49,340 nucleotides of DNA from positions 1-49,340 of the forward strand of contig DROW01000181.1 in assembly GCA_011388675.1 (NCBI GenBank). Direction: 5' to 3'. This document shows, in pieces, positions 14,886 to 21,692 of this stretch. A program made the translations under genes and the position numbers. Position 1 is the first letter of the stretch. Every line of letters begins with the position of its first letter. Under the pieces are notes generated by a model. The model was given only the letters and a program-made list of their open reading frames with translations, did no database searches and was not told where the DNA came from. Source of the DNA: Chloroflexota bacterium. Its GTDB lineage: Bacteria; Chloroflexota; Anaerolineae; B4-G1; DUEL01.

Positions 14886-16073
14886 ATGCGATACGTCATC
14901 GTAGGTAACGGCGTGGCGGGCATCACCGCGGCCGCCGAACTGACCAACCGGGCTGCCGGCGCGATCGAAGTCTACACGAGCGAGCCGCACCCCTACTACT
15001 TTCGTCCCCAACTCCCCCCCTTCGTGGCCGGGGAGATCCCCCAGGAAAGGCTGTACGCCCGTCCTCCGTCCTGGTACGAAGAACGAGGGATCGAGGTCCA
15101 TCTTGCCTCTCCGGTGAAACGGCTACTTCCCGACCAAAAGCGCATCCTCCTTGCCGACGGTACGGAGGTCGCCTACGACCGCCTCCTGCTGGCAACGGGC
15201 AGCCGTCCGTTCATCCCCCCCGTCGACGGGGTGGATAAGGAGGGGGTCTTCGCGCTGCGCACTTTGGACGACGCCCTGACGATCCGGGAGTACGCGGCCC
15301 AATGTCGGGAGGCGGTGGTCGTTGGTGGCGGGCTGTTGGGGCTGGAGGCCGCCCGCGCGCTGAGTGCCCTCGGTCTGGCCGTGACCGTGCTGGAGTTTGC
15401 GCCACGGCTCCTGCCCCGACAACTGGACGAGGAGGGCGCGGTCCTCTTCCGCCGCCTGGTGGAAGGGATAGGCCTGCGGGTGGCACTCTCGGCGGAGACG
15501 ACGGCGATCCTAGGGAACGGCAAGGTGGAAGGAGTGGCCCTTCGTGACGGTCGGAAGTTCCCCGCCCAGATGGTTCTCTTCGCCACCGGGGTACGGGCCA
15601 ACACCGGTCTCGCTGCCGAGGCCGGGTTGGAGGTGGGCCGGGGGATCGTGGTGAACGAGCGGATGCGAACCAGCGCACCCGACGTCTACGCCGCCGGGGA
15701 CGTCGCCTCGTTCAACGGCCGCTCCTGGGCCATCATCCCCCAGGCCCGCGCCCAGGCCCAGGTGGCAGCGGCCAATATGGCTGGCGAGGAGGCCATCTAC
15801 GAGGAGATCGTCCCCTCCACAACCCTCAAGGTCGTGGGGGTGGACCTCACCTCGTGCGGGGTGGTGAATCCCGAGGAAGAGGAGTACCTTGAGATCCGCT
15901 CCGCCGCTCCGGAGGCAGGCCGCTACGTCAAACTGGTACTCGGAGACGGCGTAGCCACCGGCGCGGTCGTGCTGGGCGACCGCGCTCTGGCCCGGAAACT
16001 GGAACGGCTGGTCGTTCAGAAGGCCGCGATCGATCCGGAGGAGGCCCGCCGCTTGGTGGAGGGCGTAGCGTAG
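14886..16073 (+). CDS. FAD/NAD(P)-dependent rubredoxin reductase-like oxidoreductase
   Basis: 395 aa from ATG 14886 (GTG 14877 is a less likely start; GAAAGG lies 8 nt before the ATG). FAD-binding GNGVAGITAA is at residues 8-17; the NAD(P) Rossmann motif is VVGGGLLGLEAARAL, the ATG motif is LLATGSRPF, and the second FAD motif is VYAAGDVAS. The C-terminal domain (about 315-395) is of the kind found in NADH:rubredoxin oxidoreductases and nitrite-reductase-like flavoproteins. There is no CxxC disulphide, so it is not a thioredoxin reductase. Position directly after rubredoxin supports the role of its reductase. Confidence 0.92.
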   Translation: MRYVIVGNGVAGITAAAELTNRAAGAIEVYTSEPHPYYFRPQLPPFVAGEIPQERLYARPPSWYEERGIEVHLASPVKRLLPDQKRILLADGTEVAYDRLLLATGSRPFIPPVDGVDKEGVFALRTLDDALTIREYAAQCREAVVVGGGLLGLEAARALSALGLAVTVLEFAPRLLPRQLDEEGAVLFRRLVEGIGLRVALSAETTAILGNGKVEGVALRDGRKFPAQMVLFATGVRANTGLAAEAGLEVGRGIVVNERMRTSAPDVYAAGDVASFNGRSWAIIPQARAQAQVAAANMAGEEAIYEEIVPSTTLKVVGVDLTSCGVVNPEEEEYLEIRSAAPEAGRYVKLVLGDGVATGAVVLGDRALARKLERLVVQKAAIDPEEARRLVEGVA

Positions 16074-16202
16074 CGCTGAGGTACGCCAGGAAAGGAGAAC
16101 GGAAAGATGGGCGAAGTGGATTCCTGCGTCCAGCCAGCAGCGGGGCCCCTGATCCCAGAGGCCCCCGAGGAGAAAATCCAAGAAGGAAAGGAGGAGGTTA
16201 AG

Positions 16203-16802
16203 ATGATCGCACGTGTCGGCAAAGAGGCTCCCGATTTCGAGGCATCGGCCTACATCCCGGGCGAGGGGTTCAAAAACATCCGCCTCTCCGATTACCGAGG
16301 GAAGTGGGTCGTCCTCTGCTTCTACCCCGGTGACTTCACCTTCGTTTGACCGACCGAATTGGCGGCAGTTGCCGCCCGGTACGAGGAACTGAAGGAGTTG
16401 GGCGTCGAGGTCCTCTCCATCAGCACCGACAGCCGCTTCACCCACAAGATCTGGAACGAGAGCGAACTCTCCAAGATGGTTGAGGGTGGCATCCCCTTCC
16501 CGATGCTCTCCGACCAGGGAGGGCGCATCGGCACCGTGTACGGGGTGTACGACGAAGAGGCGGGGGTGGACATCCGCGGCCGCTTCATCATCGACCCCGA
16601 TGGGGTGATCCAGGCAATGGAGGTCCTTACCCCGCCGGTGGGCCGCAACCCGGACGAGTTGATCCGCCAGATCCAGGCCTTCCAGCACGTCCGGGCCACC
16701 AAAGGAGCGGAGGCGACCCCGTCCGGCTGGACCCCCGGTCAGCCGACCCTGAAGCCGGGACCGGACCTGGTGGGCAAGGTCTGGGAGGTGTGGAAGCCGT
16801 AA
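16203..16802 (+). CDS. selenocysteine-containing AhpC/Prx1-type peroxiredoxin (read through TGA at 16347)
   Basis: 199 aa if the in-frame TGA (16347-16349) is read as selenocysteine, residue 49. The active-site context is [14 protein letters not shown], where all relatives have Cys. The frame on both sides is intact and family-like: [48 protein letters not shown]-type hairpin follows at 16353-16380. The C-terminal motif that holds the resolving Cys in 2-Cys enzymes reads [10 protein letters not shown], with Thr172 in its place; the only Cys is Cys39. It should reduce H2O2 or organic peroxides by a one-selenocysteine mechanism with an external reductant. AGGAGG lies just before ATG 16203; ATG 16107 also has AAAGGAG and would add 32 residues. 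Confidence 0.93.
16347..16380 (+). promoter_or_regulatory. bacterial SECIS-like hairpin with its UGA codon
   Basis: UGA at 16347-16349. ACCG (16353-16356) pairs with CGGU (16377-16380), AAUU (16357-16360) bulges on the 5' side, GGCGGC (16361-16366) pairs with GCCGCC (16371-16376), and AGUU is the apical loop. The loop starts 17 nt after UGA. A 5' bulge with U and a loop with GU are the features SelB recognises in known bacterial SECIS elements. Confidence 0.85.
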
Positions 16803-16809
16803 CCGAGCG

Positions 16810-16844
16810 AAGGGAGGGGGCCGGCGGAGTCGGTCCCCTCCCTT
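16810..16844 (+). terminator. possible terminator or attenuator between peroxiredoxin and cydA
   Basis: AAGGGAGGGG (16810-16819) pairs with CCCCTCCCTT (16835-16844) around a 15-nt loop. No long T-run follows, so partial read-through into cydA is likely. Confidence 0.55.
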
Positions 16845-16866
16845 CCCCACGTCTCATCTGCGAGGA

Positions 16867-18195
16867 GTGGCTGTGGACCCCGTGACGCTAGCGCGGATTC
16901 AATTCGGCCTGACGGCCGCTTTCCACTTTCTCTACCCGCCGGTCTCCATCGGACTGGCCTGGCTGGTTGTATATATGGCCTGGCGATCCCTGCGGGACGA
17001 AGATCCGATCTGGGACCAGATGACGAAGTTCTGGGTGCGCGTCCTGGCCCTGGTCTTCGCCGTAGGGGTCGCCACGGGCATCACGCTGGAGTTCCAGTTC
17101 GGCACGAACTGGGCCGCCTACTCCCGCTTCGTGGGCGACATCTTCGGCGCTCCTCTGGCCGCCGAAGGGGTCTTTGCTTTCTTCCTCGAGTCCACGTTTA
17201 TGGGCGTCCTCATTTTCGGTCGGAATCGGGTCTCCCGGCGGTTCTACGCCATCTCCGCGCTGATGGTAGCGGTTGGCTCCACCCTATCCGCCTTCTGGAT
17301 CATCGTCGCCAACTCCTGGCAGCAGACGCCGGTGGCGTATCGGATCGTAGGGGAGGGGCCGTTCCGCCGGGCGGAACTGACCGACTTCTGGGCCGCGGTG
17401 TTCAATCCTTCCACCCTGCCCCGGTATCTCCACACCGTCTCCGCCGCGATCCTGACCGGTGCGTTTCTCGTCGCGGGCGCAAGCGCCCACTACCTGCTGA
17501 AGGGACGTCACCGGGACTTCGCCCGTCGATCCCTCCAGGTGGGGCTCGTCGCGGCAGCCATTTTCTCCCTCGTCGTCCCCGGCGTGGGGCACTTCCACTC
17601 GGTCCAGGTGGCCCGAACCCAGCCAGCGAAACTGGCCGCGTTCGAGGCGCTGTTCGAGACGGAGCGGGGGGCCGCACTGGTCCTCTGGGGCTTCCCCGAC
17701 GTGTCGGCCCGCACGCTTCGGCTGGAGATCTCTCTGCCCCGGATGCTCAGTTTCCTGCTCGATTTCGACCCCAACTCCTCGGTAGCGGGGCTGGACCAGT
17801 TTGCTGAGGAGGACTGGCCTCCCATCGCGGCCGCCTTTTATCCCTACCATCTGATGGTCCTCCTGGGCGGCTGGTTCGTCCTCCTTTCCTGGGCCGGCCT
17901 CCTGATGGGAGAGCGGCGGTACACCACCCGCCCGTTCCTCTGGGCCCTCTATGGCTCCACCGTGCTTCCCCTGCTGACGATGGAACTGGGCTGGCTGGCC
18001 GCGGAGTTCGGGCGGCAGCCGTGGGTGGTGTACGGGCTTCTGCGGACGGAGGATGCCGTCTCGCCAGTCGTCCCAGCAAGCCACATCCTGGCTACCATCC
18101 TCCTCTTCGCCCTGATCTACACCTTGCTGCTGGCCCTCCTCGTCTACCTGCTGAAGCGAGAGTTCGAGCGGGGGCCGGAGGAGGTGGCGAAATGA
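16867..18195 (+). CDS. cydA: cytochrome bd quinol oxidase subunit I
   Basis: 442 aa, start GTG 16867 (GTG 16873 also possible; GAGGAG lies close to both). About nine membrane helices. The heme b595 His is in LTAAFHFLYPP near residue 20, another heme-ligand His is in YLHTVSAAIL, and GRQPWVVYG is the signature before the last helices. The quinol (Q) loop is of the short type. The complex reduces O2 to water with very high affinity in the cytoplasmic membrane. In this island its job is probably to keep the cytoplasm anoxic. The stop overlaps cydB (ATGA). Confidence 0.96.
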   Translation: MAVDPVTLARIQFGLTAAFHFLYPPVSIGLAWLVVYMAWRSLRDEDPIWDQMTKFWVRVLALVFAVGVATGITLEFQFGTNWAAYSRFVGDIFGAPLAAEGVFAFFLESTFMGVLIFGRNRVSRRFYAISALMVAVGSTLSAFWIIVANSWQQTPVAYRIVGEGPFRRAELTDFWAAVFNPSTLPRYLHTVSAAILTGAFLVAGASAHYLLKGRHRDFARRSLQVGLVAAAIFSLVVPGVGHFHSVQVARTQPAKLAAFEALFETERGAALVLWGFPDVSARTLRLEISLPRMLSFLLDFDPNSSVAGLDQFAEEDWPPIAAAFYPYHLMVLLGGWFVLLSWAGLLMGERRYTTRPFLWALYGSTVLPLLTMELGWLAAEFGRQPWVVYGLLRTEDAVSPVVPASHILATILLFALIYTLLLALLVYLLKREFERGPEEVAK

Positions 18196-19220
18196 GTCTC
18201 ACGGCCCTGCAGACCATCTGGTACGTGCTGATCGGCGTGCTGCTCACCGGTTACGCCATCCTCGACGGCTTCGACCTGGGGGCGGGGGTTCTCCTTCCGT
18301 TCGTCGCCAGGGAGGATCGGGAACGGCGGCTGGTTTTCCACGCCATCGGCCCCTTCTGGGACGGGAACGAGGTCTGGCTGCTGACCGGCGCAGGGGCGCT
18401 CTTCGCCGCCTTTCCGCCAGTGTACGCTACCGTCTTCAGCGGCTTCTACCTGGCGATGATGCTGGTCCTCTTCGCCCTCATCGTCCGCGCCGTCTCCTTC
18501 GAGTTCCGCAGCAAGGTGGAGGAGCCCCGGTGGCGACGGGCGTGGGACTGGACCTTCTTCGTCAGCAGCCTCCTGCCCGCCCTGCTCCTCGGCGTGGCGA
18601 TGGGGAACGTGGTCCGCGGCGTCCCGCTGACGGCGGAGAGGGAGTACGCGGGAGGTCTTCTCCCGCTGCTGAACCCCTTCTCTCTGCTGGTGGGCGCGGC
18701 CGGGCTGGCGATGTTCGTGACCCACGGGGCGATCTACCTGCTGACGAAGACGGACGGGCCGGTGGCGGAGCGGGCGCGGCGGGCGGCCGTGGCGGGATGG
18801 ACGGCGCTGATCGTCCTGGCGGTTCTCTCCGCCGTCGGCGTGGCTCTGGACGCGCCGGAGCGGCTCGCCAACTTCCGGCGGACGCCTCTCGCCTGGGTAG
18901 TCCCCGCGCTGCTGGTCGCCTTCCTCGTCCTCACTCGGCTCGACCTGGCGCGGGGGAAGAACGGGAGGGCCTTCCTTTTCTCCTCGCTGACCATCGCCGG
19001 GCTAATGGGAATGGTGGGAGCGGGGAACTTCCCCTACCTGCTGCCAGCCCGCAACGTGCCGGAATACGGTCTTTCCATCTACAACGCCTCTGCCTCCCAG
19101 AACACCCTGACGGCGATGCTGGTCATCGCTTTGATCGGGATGCCGCTGGTCATCGCCTACACCGCCTATGTTTACTACGTGTTCCGGGGGCAGGTTCGGG
19201 CGACAGAGGAAGGGTATTGA
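18192..19220 (+). CDS. cydB: cytochrome bd quinol oxidase subunit II
   Basis: 342 aa from ATG 18192, in ATGA overlap with cydA. The N-terminal signature GYAILDGFDLGAGVLLPF and the motif PFWDGNEVWLLTGAGALFAAFP are diagnostic of CydB/AppB. Eight or nine hydrophobic helices are spread along the protein, ending in YTAYVYYVFRGQV. It forms the heterodimer partner of CydA. No CydX-like small subunit or cydCD assembly genes are visible nearby. Confidence 0.96.
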   Translation: MSLTALQTIWYVLIGVLLTGYAILDGFDLGAGVLLPFVAREDRERRLVFHAIGPFWDGNEVWLLTGAGALFAAFPPVYATVFSGFYLAMMLVLFALIVRAVSFEFRSKVEEPRWRRAWDWTFFVSSLLPALLLGVAMGNVVRGVPLTAEREYAGGLLPLLNPFSLLVGAAGLAMFVTHGAIYLLTKTDGPVAERARRAAVAGWTALIVLAVLSAVGVALDAPERLANFRRTPLAWVVPALLVAFLVLTRLDLARGKNGRAFLFSSLTIAGLMGMVGAGNFPYLLPARNVPEYGLSIYNASASQNTLTAMLVIALIGMPLVIAYTAYVYYVFRGQVRATEEGY

Positions 19221-19261
19221 CGATCGGCTCAGGGCAACACACTTCACTTCAGGAGGGAACG

Positions 19262-19447
19262 ATGGACTGGGAAGCATTTCTCAGAATTATGATCGAGGAT
19301 GAGAAAGCAGCGATCAACAAGTACCGACTGGCTATGGAGCAGGCCGACTCACCCTCTCTCAGAGACGCGCTAAAGCGACTGATGGACGAGGAAGGAGTCC
19401 ACATCGACATCTTGGAGCACGAGATCAGCAAGTTAAAGGCCGCATAG
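19262..19447 (+). CDS. 61-aa half-ferritin-like protein
   Basis: AGGAGGGAAC precedes ATG 19262. Two helices (about 5-27 and 32-59) carry a half di-iron site: Glu14 in EDEKAA and Glu44-x-x-His47 in DEEGVHID. The spacing E-x29-E-x2-H equals that of encapsulated-ferritin (EncFtn) cores, and a full site would need two chains. It starts 41 nt after cydB and 36 nt before a full-length Dps-like ferritin. No encapsulin gene or cargo-loading tail is visible. A dimeric iron-oxidising mini-ferritin is the simplest reading; a rubrerythrin fragment is the alternative, but it has its own ribosome site and clean ends. Confidence 0.8.
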   Translation: MDWEAFLRIMIEDEKAAINKYRLAMEQADSPSLRDALKRLMDEEGVHIDILEHEISKLKAA

Positions 19448-19483
19448 AGGCTTGCTTCGCACTACATCTTTAGGAGGTAAGAT

Positions 19484-19984
19484 ATGGGCACGAAAGGTCG
19501 ATCCATTATCGGGATGAACGTGGACGATCTGGTGGAGATGCTGAACAAGGCCTTCGCCGACGAGTGGCTGGCTTACTATCAATACTGGATGGGGGCCAAA
19601 CTGGCTAAAGGGCCGATGCGGGAAGCGGTGGCCGCCGAACTGCTCCAGCACGCCACCGAGGAGTTAGGCCACGCCGAGATGCTGGCCCTGCGCATCATCC
19701 AACTGGGCGGCACGCCCCCTCTCAGCCCGAAGGACTGGTACGAGATGACCAACTGCGGCTACGAGCCGCCGGAGGACCCCTACACCGAGGTCCTGCTCGA
19801 CCAGAACATCAGAGGGGAACAATGCGCCATCGAGGTCTACCAAAAACTGGCGGAGGCCACCAAAGATACCGACCCCATTACCTATAATATGGTAGTCCAG
19901 ATCCTCGCCGACGAGGTCGAACACGAAGAGGACCTACAGGCGTTGGTGGAGGACATCGGCCTGATGAAGAGCCGGGGAGCCTGA
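19484..19984 (+). CDS. Dps-like/bacterioferritin-family ferritin
   Basis: 166 aa with TAGGAGGTAA upstream. A four-helix bundle with a bacterioferritin-type di-iron site: Glu27, Glu60-x-x-His63 (EELGH), Glu112 and Glu144-x-x-His147 (DEVEH). Two cysteines, Cys91 (MTNCGYE) and Cys114 (GEQCAIE), lie around the third ligand, as in Dps-like 'thioferritins' of archaea and anaerobes; that comparison is from memory and should be tested. Such proteins oxidise Fe(II) with H2O2 and store the iron in a dodecamer. The neighbouring peroxide genes fit this role. Confidence 0.88.
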   Translation: MGTKGRSIIGMNVDDLVEMLNKAFADEWLAYYQYWMGAKLAKGPMREAVAAELLQHATEELGHAEMLALRIIQLGGTPPLSPKDWYEMTNCGYEPPEDPYTEVLLDQNIRGEQCAIEVYQKLAEATKDTDPITYNMVVQILADEVEHEEDLQALVEDIGLMKSRGA

Positions 19985-19991
19985 ACGGAAC

Positions 19992-20061
19992 ACGCATCAC
20001 GCACCACGCATCACGTCTCACGCATCACGCATCACGCATCACGTCTCACGCACCACGCACC
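19992..20061. repeat. heptanucleotide tandem repeat, ten units
   Basis: Ten head-to-tail 7-mers: five ACGCATC, three ACGCACC and two ACGTCTC. The array lies between the ferritin stop and the SOR gene. Its length is a multiple of seven and could vary between strains by slippage. Confidence 0.95.
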
Positions 20062-20116
20062 ACGACCATCAGGATACAGATCGTAGGAGACAAAAGGCAA
20101 GATAAGGAGGTGAAGA

Positions 20117-20488
20117 ATGAAAATCGGTGAGAAGATCCAATCGGCGGACTGGAAGGCGGAGAAGCACGTGCCCGTGATCGAGGCACCGGACAAGGTGGAG
20201 GCGGGGAAGCCGTTTCAGGTGACAGTCACCGTGGGCAAGGAGATCCCCCACCCCAACACGGTCGAGCACCACATCCGCTGGATCGACGTCTACTTCCAGC
20301 CGGAGGGGGACAAGTTCGTCTATCAGGTGGGCCACTTCGAATTCGCCGTCCACGGCGAAGGGACGGCCTACGCCCATCCGACGGTCACCTTCTCGATGCA
20401 GGTGGAGAAACCGGGCACGCTGATCGCCCTCTCCCTGTGCAACATCCACGGTCTTTGGGAGAGCAGCCAAGAGATCGGCATCGGGTAG
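20117..20488 (+). CDS. sor: superoxide reductase (neelaredoxin, 1Fe type)
   Basis: 123 aa, preceded by ATAAGGAGGTG. Only the catalytic domain is present, without an N-terminal desulforedoxin domain. Ligands of the Fe(His)4Cys centre can be assigned: His18 in EKHVP, His45 in IPHPNTVEHH, His51, Cys108 and His111 in LSLCNIHG. Glu16-Lys17, the catalytic pair before the first His, is also there. It reduces superoxide to H2O2 using rubredoxin; the peroxide would go to rubrerythrin and the peroxiredoxin. The stop is followed by five more in-phase TAG triplets. Confidence 0.96.
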   Translation: MKIGEKIQSADWKAEKHVPVIEAPDKVEAGKPFQVTVTVGKEIPHPNTVEHHIRWIDVYFQPEGDKFVYQVGHFEFAVHGEGTAYAHPTVTFSMQVEKPGTLIALSLCNIHGLWESSQEIGIG

Positions 20489-20502
20489 TAGTAGTAGTAG
20501 TA

Positions 20503-20598
20503 GGGGCGACCAGCAGGTCGCCCCAACAGACCCAACGTCGGGGCGACCCGCAGGTCGCCCCAACAGGCCAGACGTAAGGGCGACCTGCCGGCCACCCC
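20503..20598. repeat. palindromic GGGGCGACC repeats, three units
   Basis: Two 22-nt palindromes (20503-20524 and 20540-20561) of the form GGGGCGACCnGCAGGTCGCCCC and one decayed copy (20578-20598). The spacers are alike (AACAGACCCAACGTC and AACAGGCCAGACGTA), giving a 37-nt period. A fourth copy lies at 21132-21167. Confidence 0.92.
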
Positions 20599-20612
20599 AA
20601 GAGGAGGTCAAC

Positions 20613-21116
20613 ATGCACAAGATGACAAAAGCCAACCTGGAAGCAGCCTTCGCTGGCGAGAGCCAGGCTCATATGAAATACCTGATCTTCGCCAACCGAG
20701 CGGAAAAGGAAGGTTTCCCCAACGTCGCCCGTCTTTTCCGCGCCATCGCCTTCGCCGAGGAGGTCCACGCCACCAACCACTTCCGCACCCTGGGCAAGAT
20801 CGGCCAGACGGCGGAGAACCTGCAGGCGGGCATCGACGGGGAGACCTACGAGGTCGACGAGATGTACCCCGCTTTTCGCGCCGTGGCCGAGTTACAGGAA
20901 GAGAACAAGGCCGTCCGCACGATGACCTGGGCGCTGGAGGCGGAGAAGGTCCACGCCGGGATGTACGAACGGGCCCGCCAGGCGGTCCTCTCCGGCAAGG
21001 ACGCCGAGGTAGGGGACGTCTACATCTGCGAGGCGTGCGGCTGGACCGTCGAGGGGGAGCCACCCGATCGATGCCCCATCTGCGGGGCCAAACGGGAGGC
21101 CTTCCGTAAGTTCTAA
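20613..21116 (+). CDS. rbr: rubrerythrin (1)
   Basis: 167 aa with AGAGGAGGTC upstream. The di-iron four-helix domain (about 1-130) has Glu16, Glu49-x-x-His52 (EEVH), further Glu residues in the third helix and ExxH in EAEKVHAG. The C-terminal rubredoxin-like domain has CEACG and CPICGA. It reduces H2O2 to water with electrons from rubredoxin, in the cytoplasm. It sits directly after SOR, the classical anaerobe arrangement for disposing of the peroxide SOR makes. Confidence 0.97.
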   Translation: MHKMTKANLEAAFAGESQAHMKYLIFANRAEKEGFPNVARLFRAIAFAEEVHATNHFRTLGKIGQTAENLQAGIDGETYEVDEMYPAFRAVAELQEENKAVRTMTWALEAEKVHAGMYERARQAVLSGKDAEVGDVYICEACGWTVEGEPPDRCPICGAKREAFRKF

Positions 21117-21131
21117 TAAGCCTCCGGAACG

Positions 21132-21167
21132 GCCGGTAGGGGCGACCTGCAGGTCGCCCCTACCGGC
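21132..21167. repeat. perfect 36-nt palindrome, GGGGCGACC family
   Basis: GCCGGTAGGGGCGACCTG and its exact reverse complement meet at the centre. Same core as the repeats at 20503-20598. It fills most of the gap between the two rubrerythrin genes and would form a very stable mRNA hairpin. Confidence 0.95.
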
Positions 21168-21184
21168 GGGACGGATGATGTAAA

Positions 21185-21688
21185 ATGGGCGAGAAAACCC
21201 GGCGCAACCTTTACGAGACCTTCGTCGGTGAGGCGAAGGCCCATCGACGGCTGCTCGCCTTCGCCCGCAAGGCCGACGAGGAGGGATACCCCGACGTCGC
21301 CCGCCTCTTCCGCGCCGTCGCCTACGCCGAGGGCATCCACGCCGACCTGGCCCTTCGGCTGATGGGCGAGGCGGTGGTCAAGACCACCGAGGAGAACCTC
21401 CAGTCCTCCTTCGAGCGGGAGACGACCGTCAGCCAGGTCGCCTACGCCCGCTTCATCCGCGAGGCGGAGGAGGAAGGAGAGCGCGCGGCCGCCCTGGTCT
21501 TCAGCCGGGCGCGGGATGTCGAGGAGGCCCACGCCGCCCTCTACAAGCGCGCCCTGGGATGCCTCCTGCGGGAGGAGCCGTGTGTCTACTACGTATGCGA
21601 CGTCTGCGGCTACGTGGTCGAAGGGGAGCCGCCCGACGAGTGTCCTATCTGTGGGGCGAAGCGAGAGAAATTTGTCCGTATTGACTGA
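21185..21688 (+). CDS. rubrerythrin (2)
   Basis: 167 aa, a diverged paralog of the gene just upstream and of equal length. The di-iron ligands are kept (Glu16, EGIH at 49-52, VEEAH) and the C-terminal rubredoxin domain has CDVCG and CPICGA. It differs at the N-terminus (GEAKAHRRL instead of GESQAHMKY) and has an extra Cys pair region (LGCLLREEPC). The ribosome site is weak (GGATGATG), so translation may be lower than for copy 1. Peroxide reduction is expected; a distinct substrate or partner is possible. Confidence 0.94.
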   Translation: MGEKTRRNLYETFVGEAKAHRRLLAFARKADEEGYPDVARLFRAVAYAEGIHADLALRLMGEAVVKTTEENLQSSFERETTVSQVAYARFIREAEEEGERAAALVFSRARDVEEAHAALYKRALGCLLREEPCVYYVCDVCGYVVEGEPPDECPICGAKREKFVRID

Positions 21689-21692
21689 CCCG

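Noticed and set aside
16107-16202. Upstream start (ATG 16107) for the peroxiredoxin
   Set aside because: It has a fair ribosome site but would add 32 residues unlike any AhpC N-terminus; ATG 16203 has AGGAGG and gives the normal family start. Not fully excluded.
16203-16802. Peroxiredoxin as a pseudogene or sequencing error
   Set aside because: Only one stop interrupts the frame, it is a TGA exactly at the catalytic cysteine, both halves are family-like, and a SECIS-type hairpin follows at the right distance.
20503-20598. CRISPR array (37-nt period)
   Set aside because: Only three units, the 'spacers' resemble each other, the repeat is a short palindrome, a further copy stands alone at 21132 and no cas gene is present.
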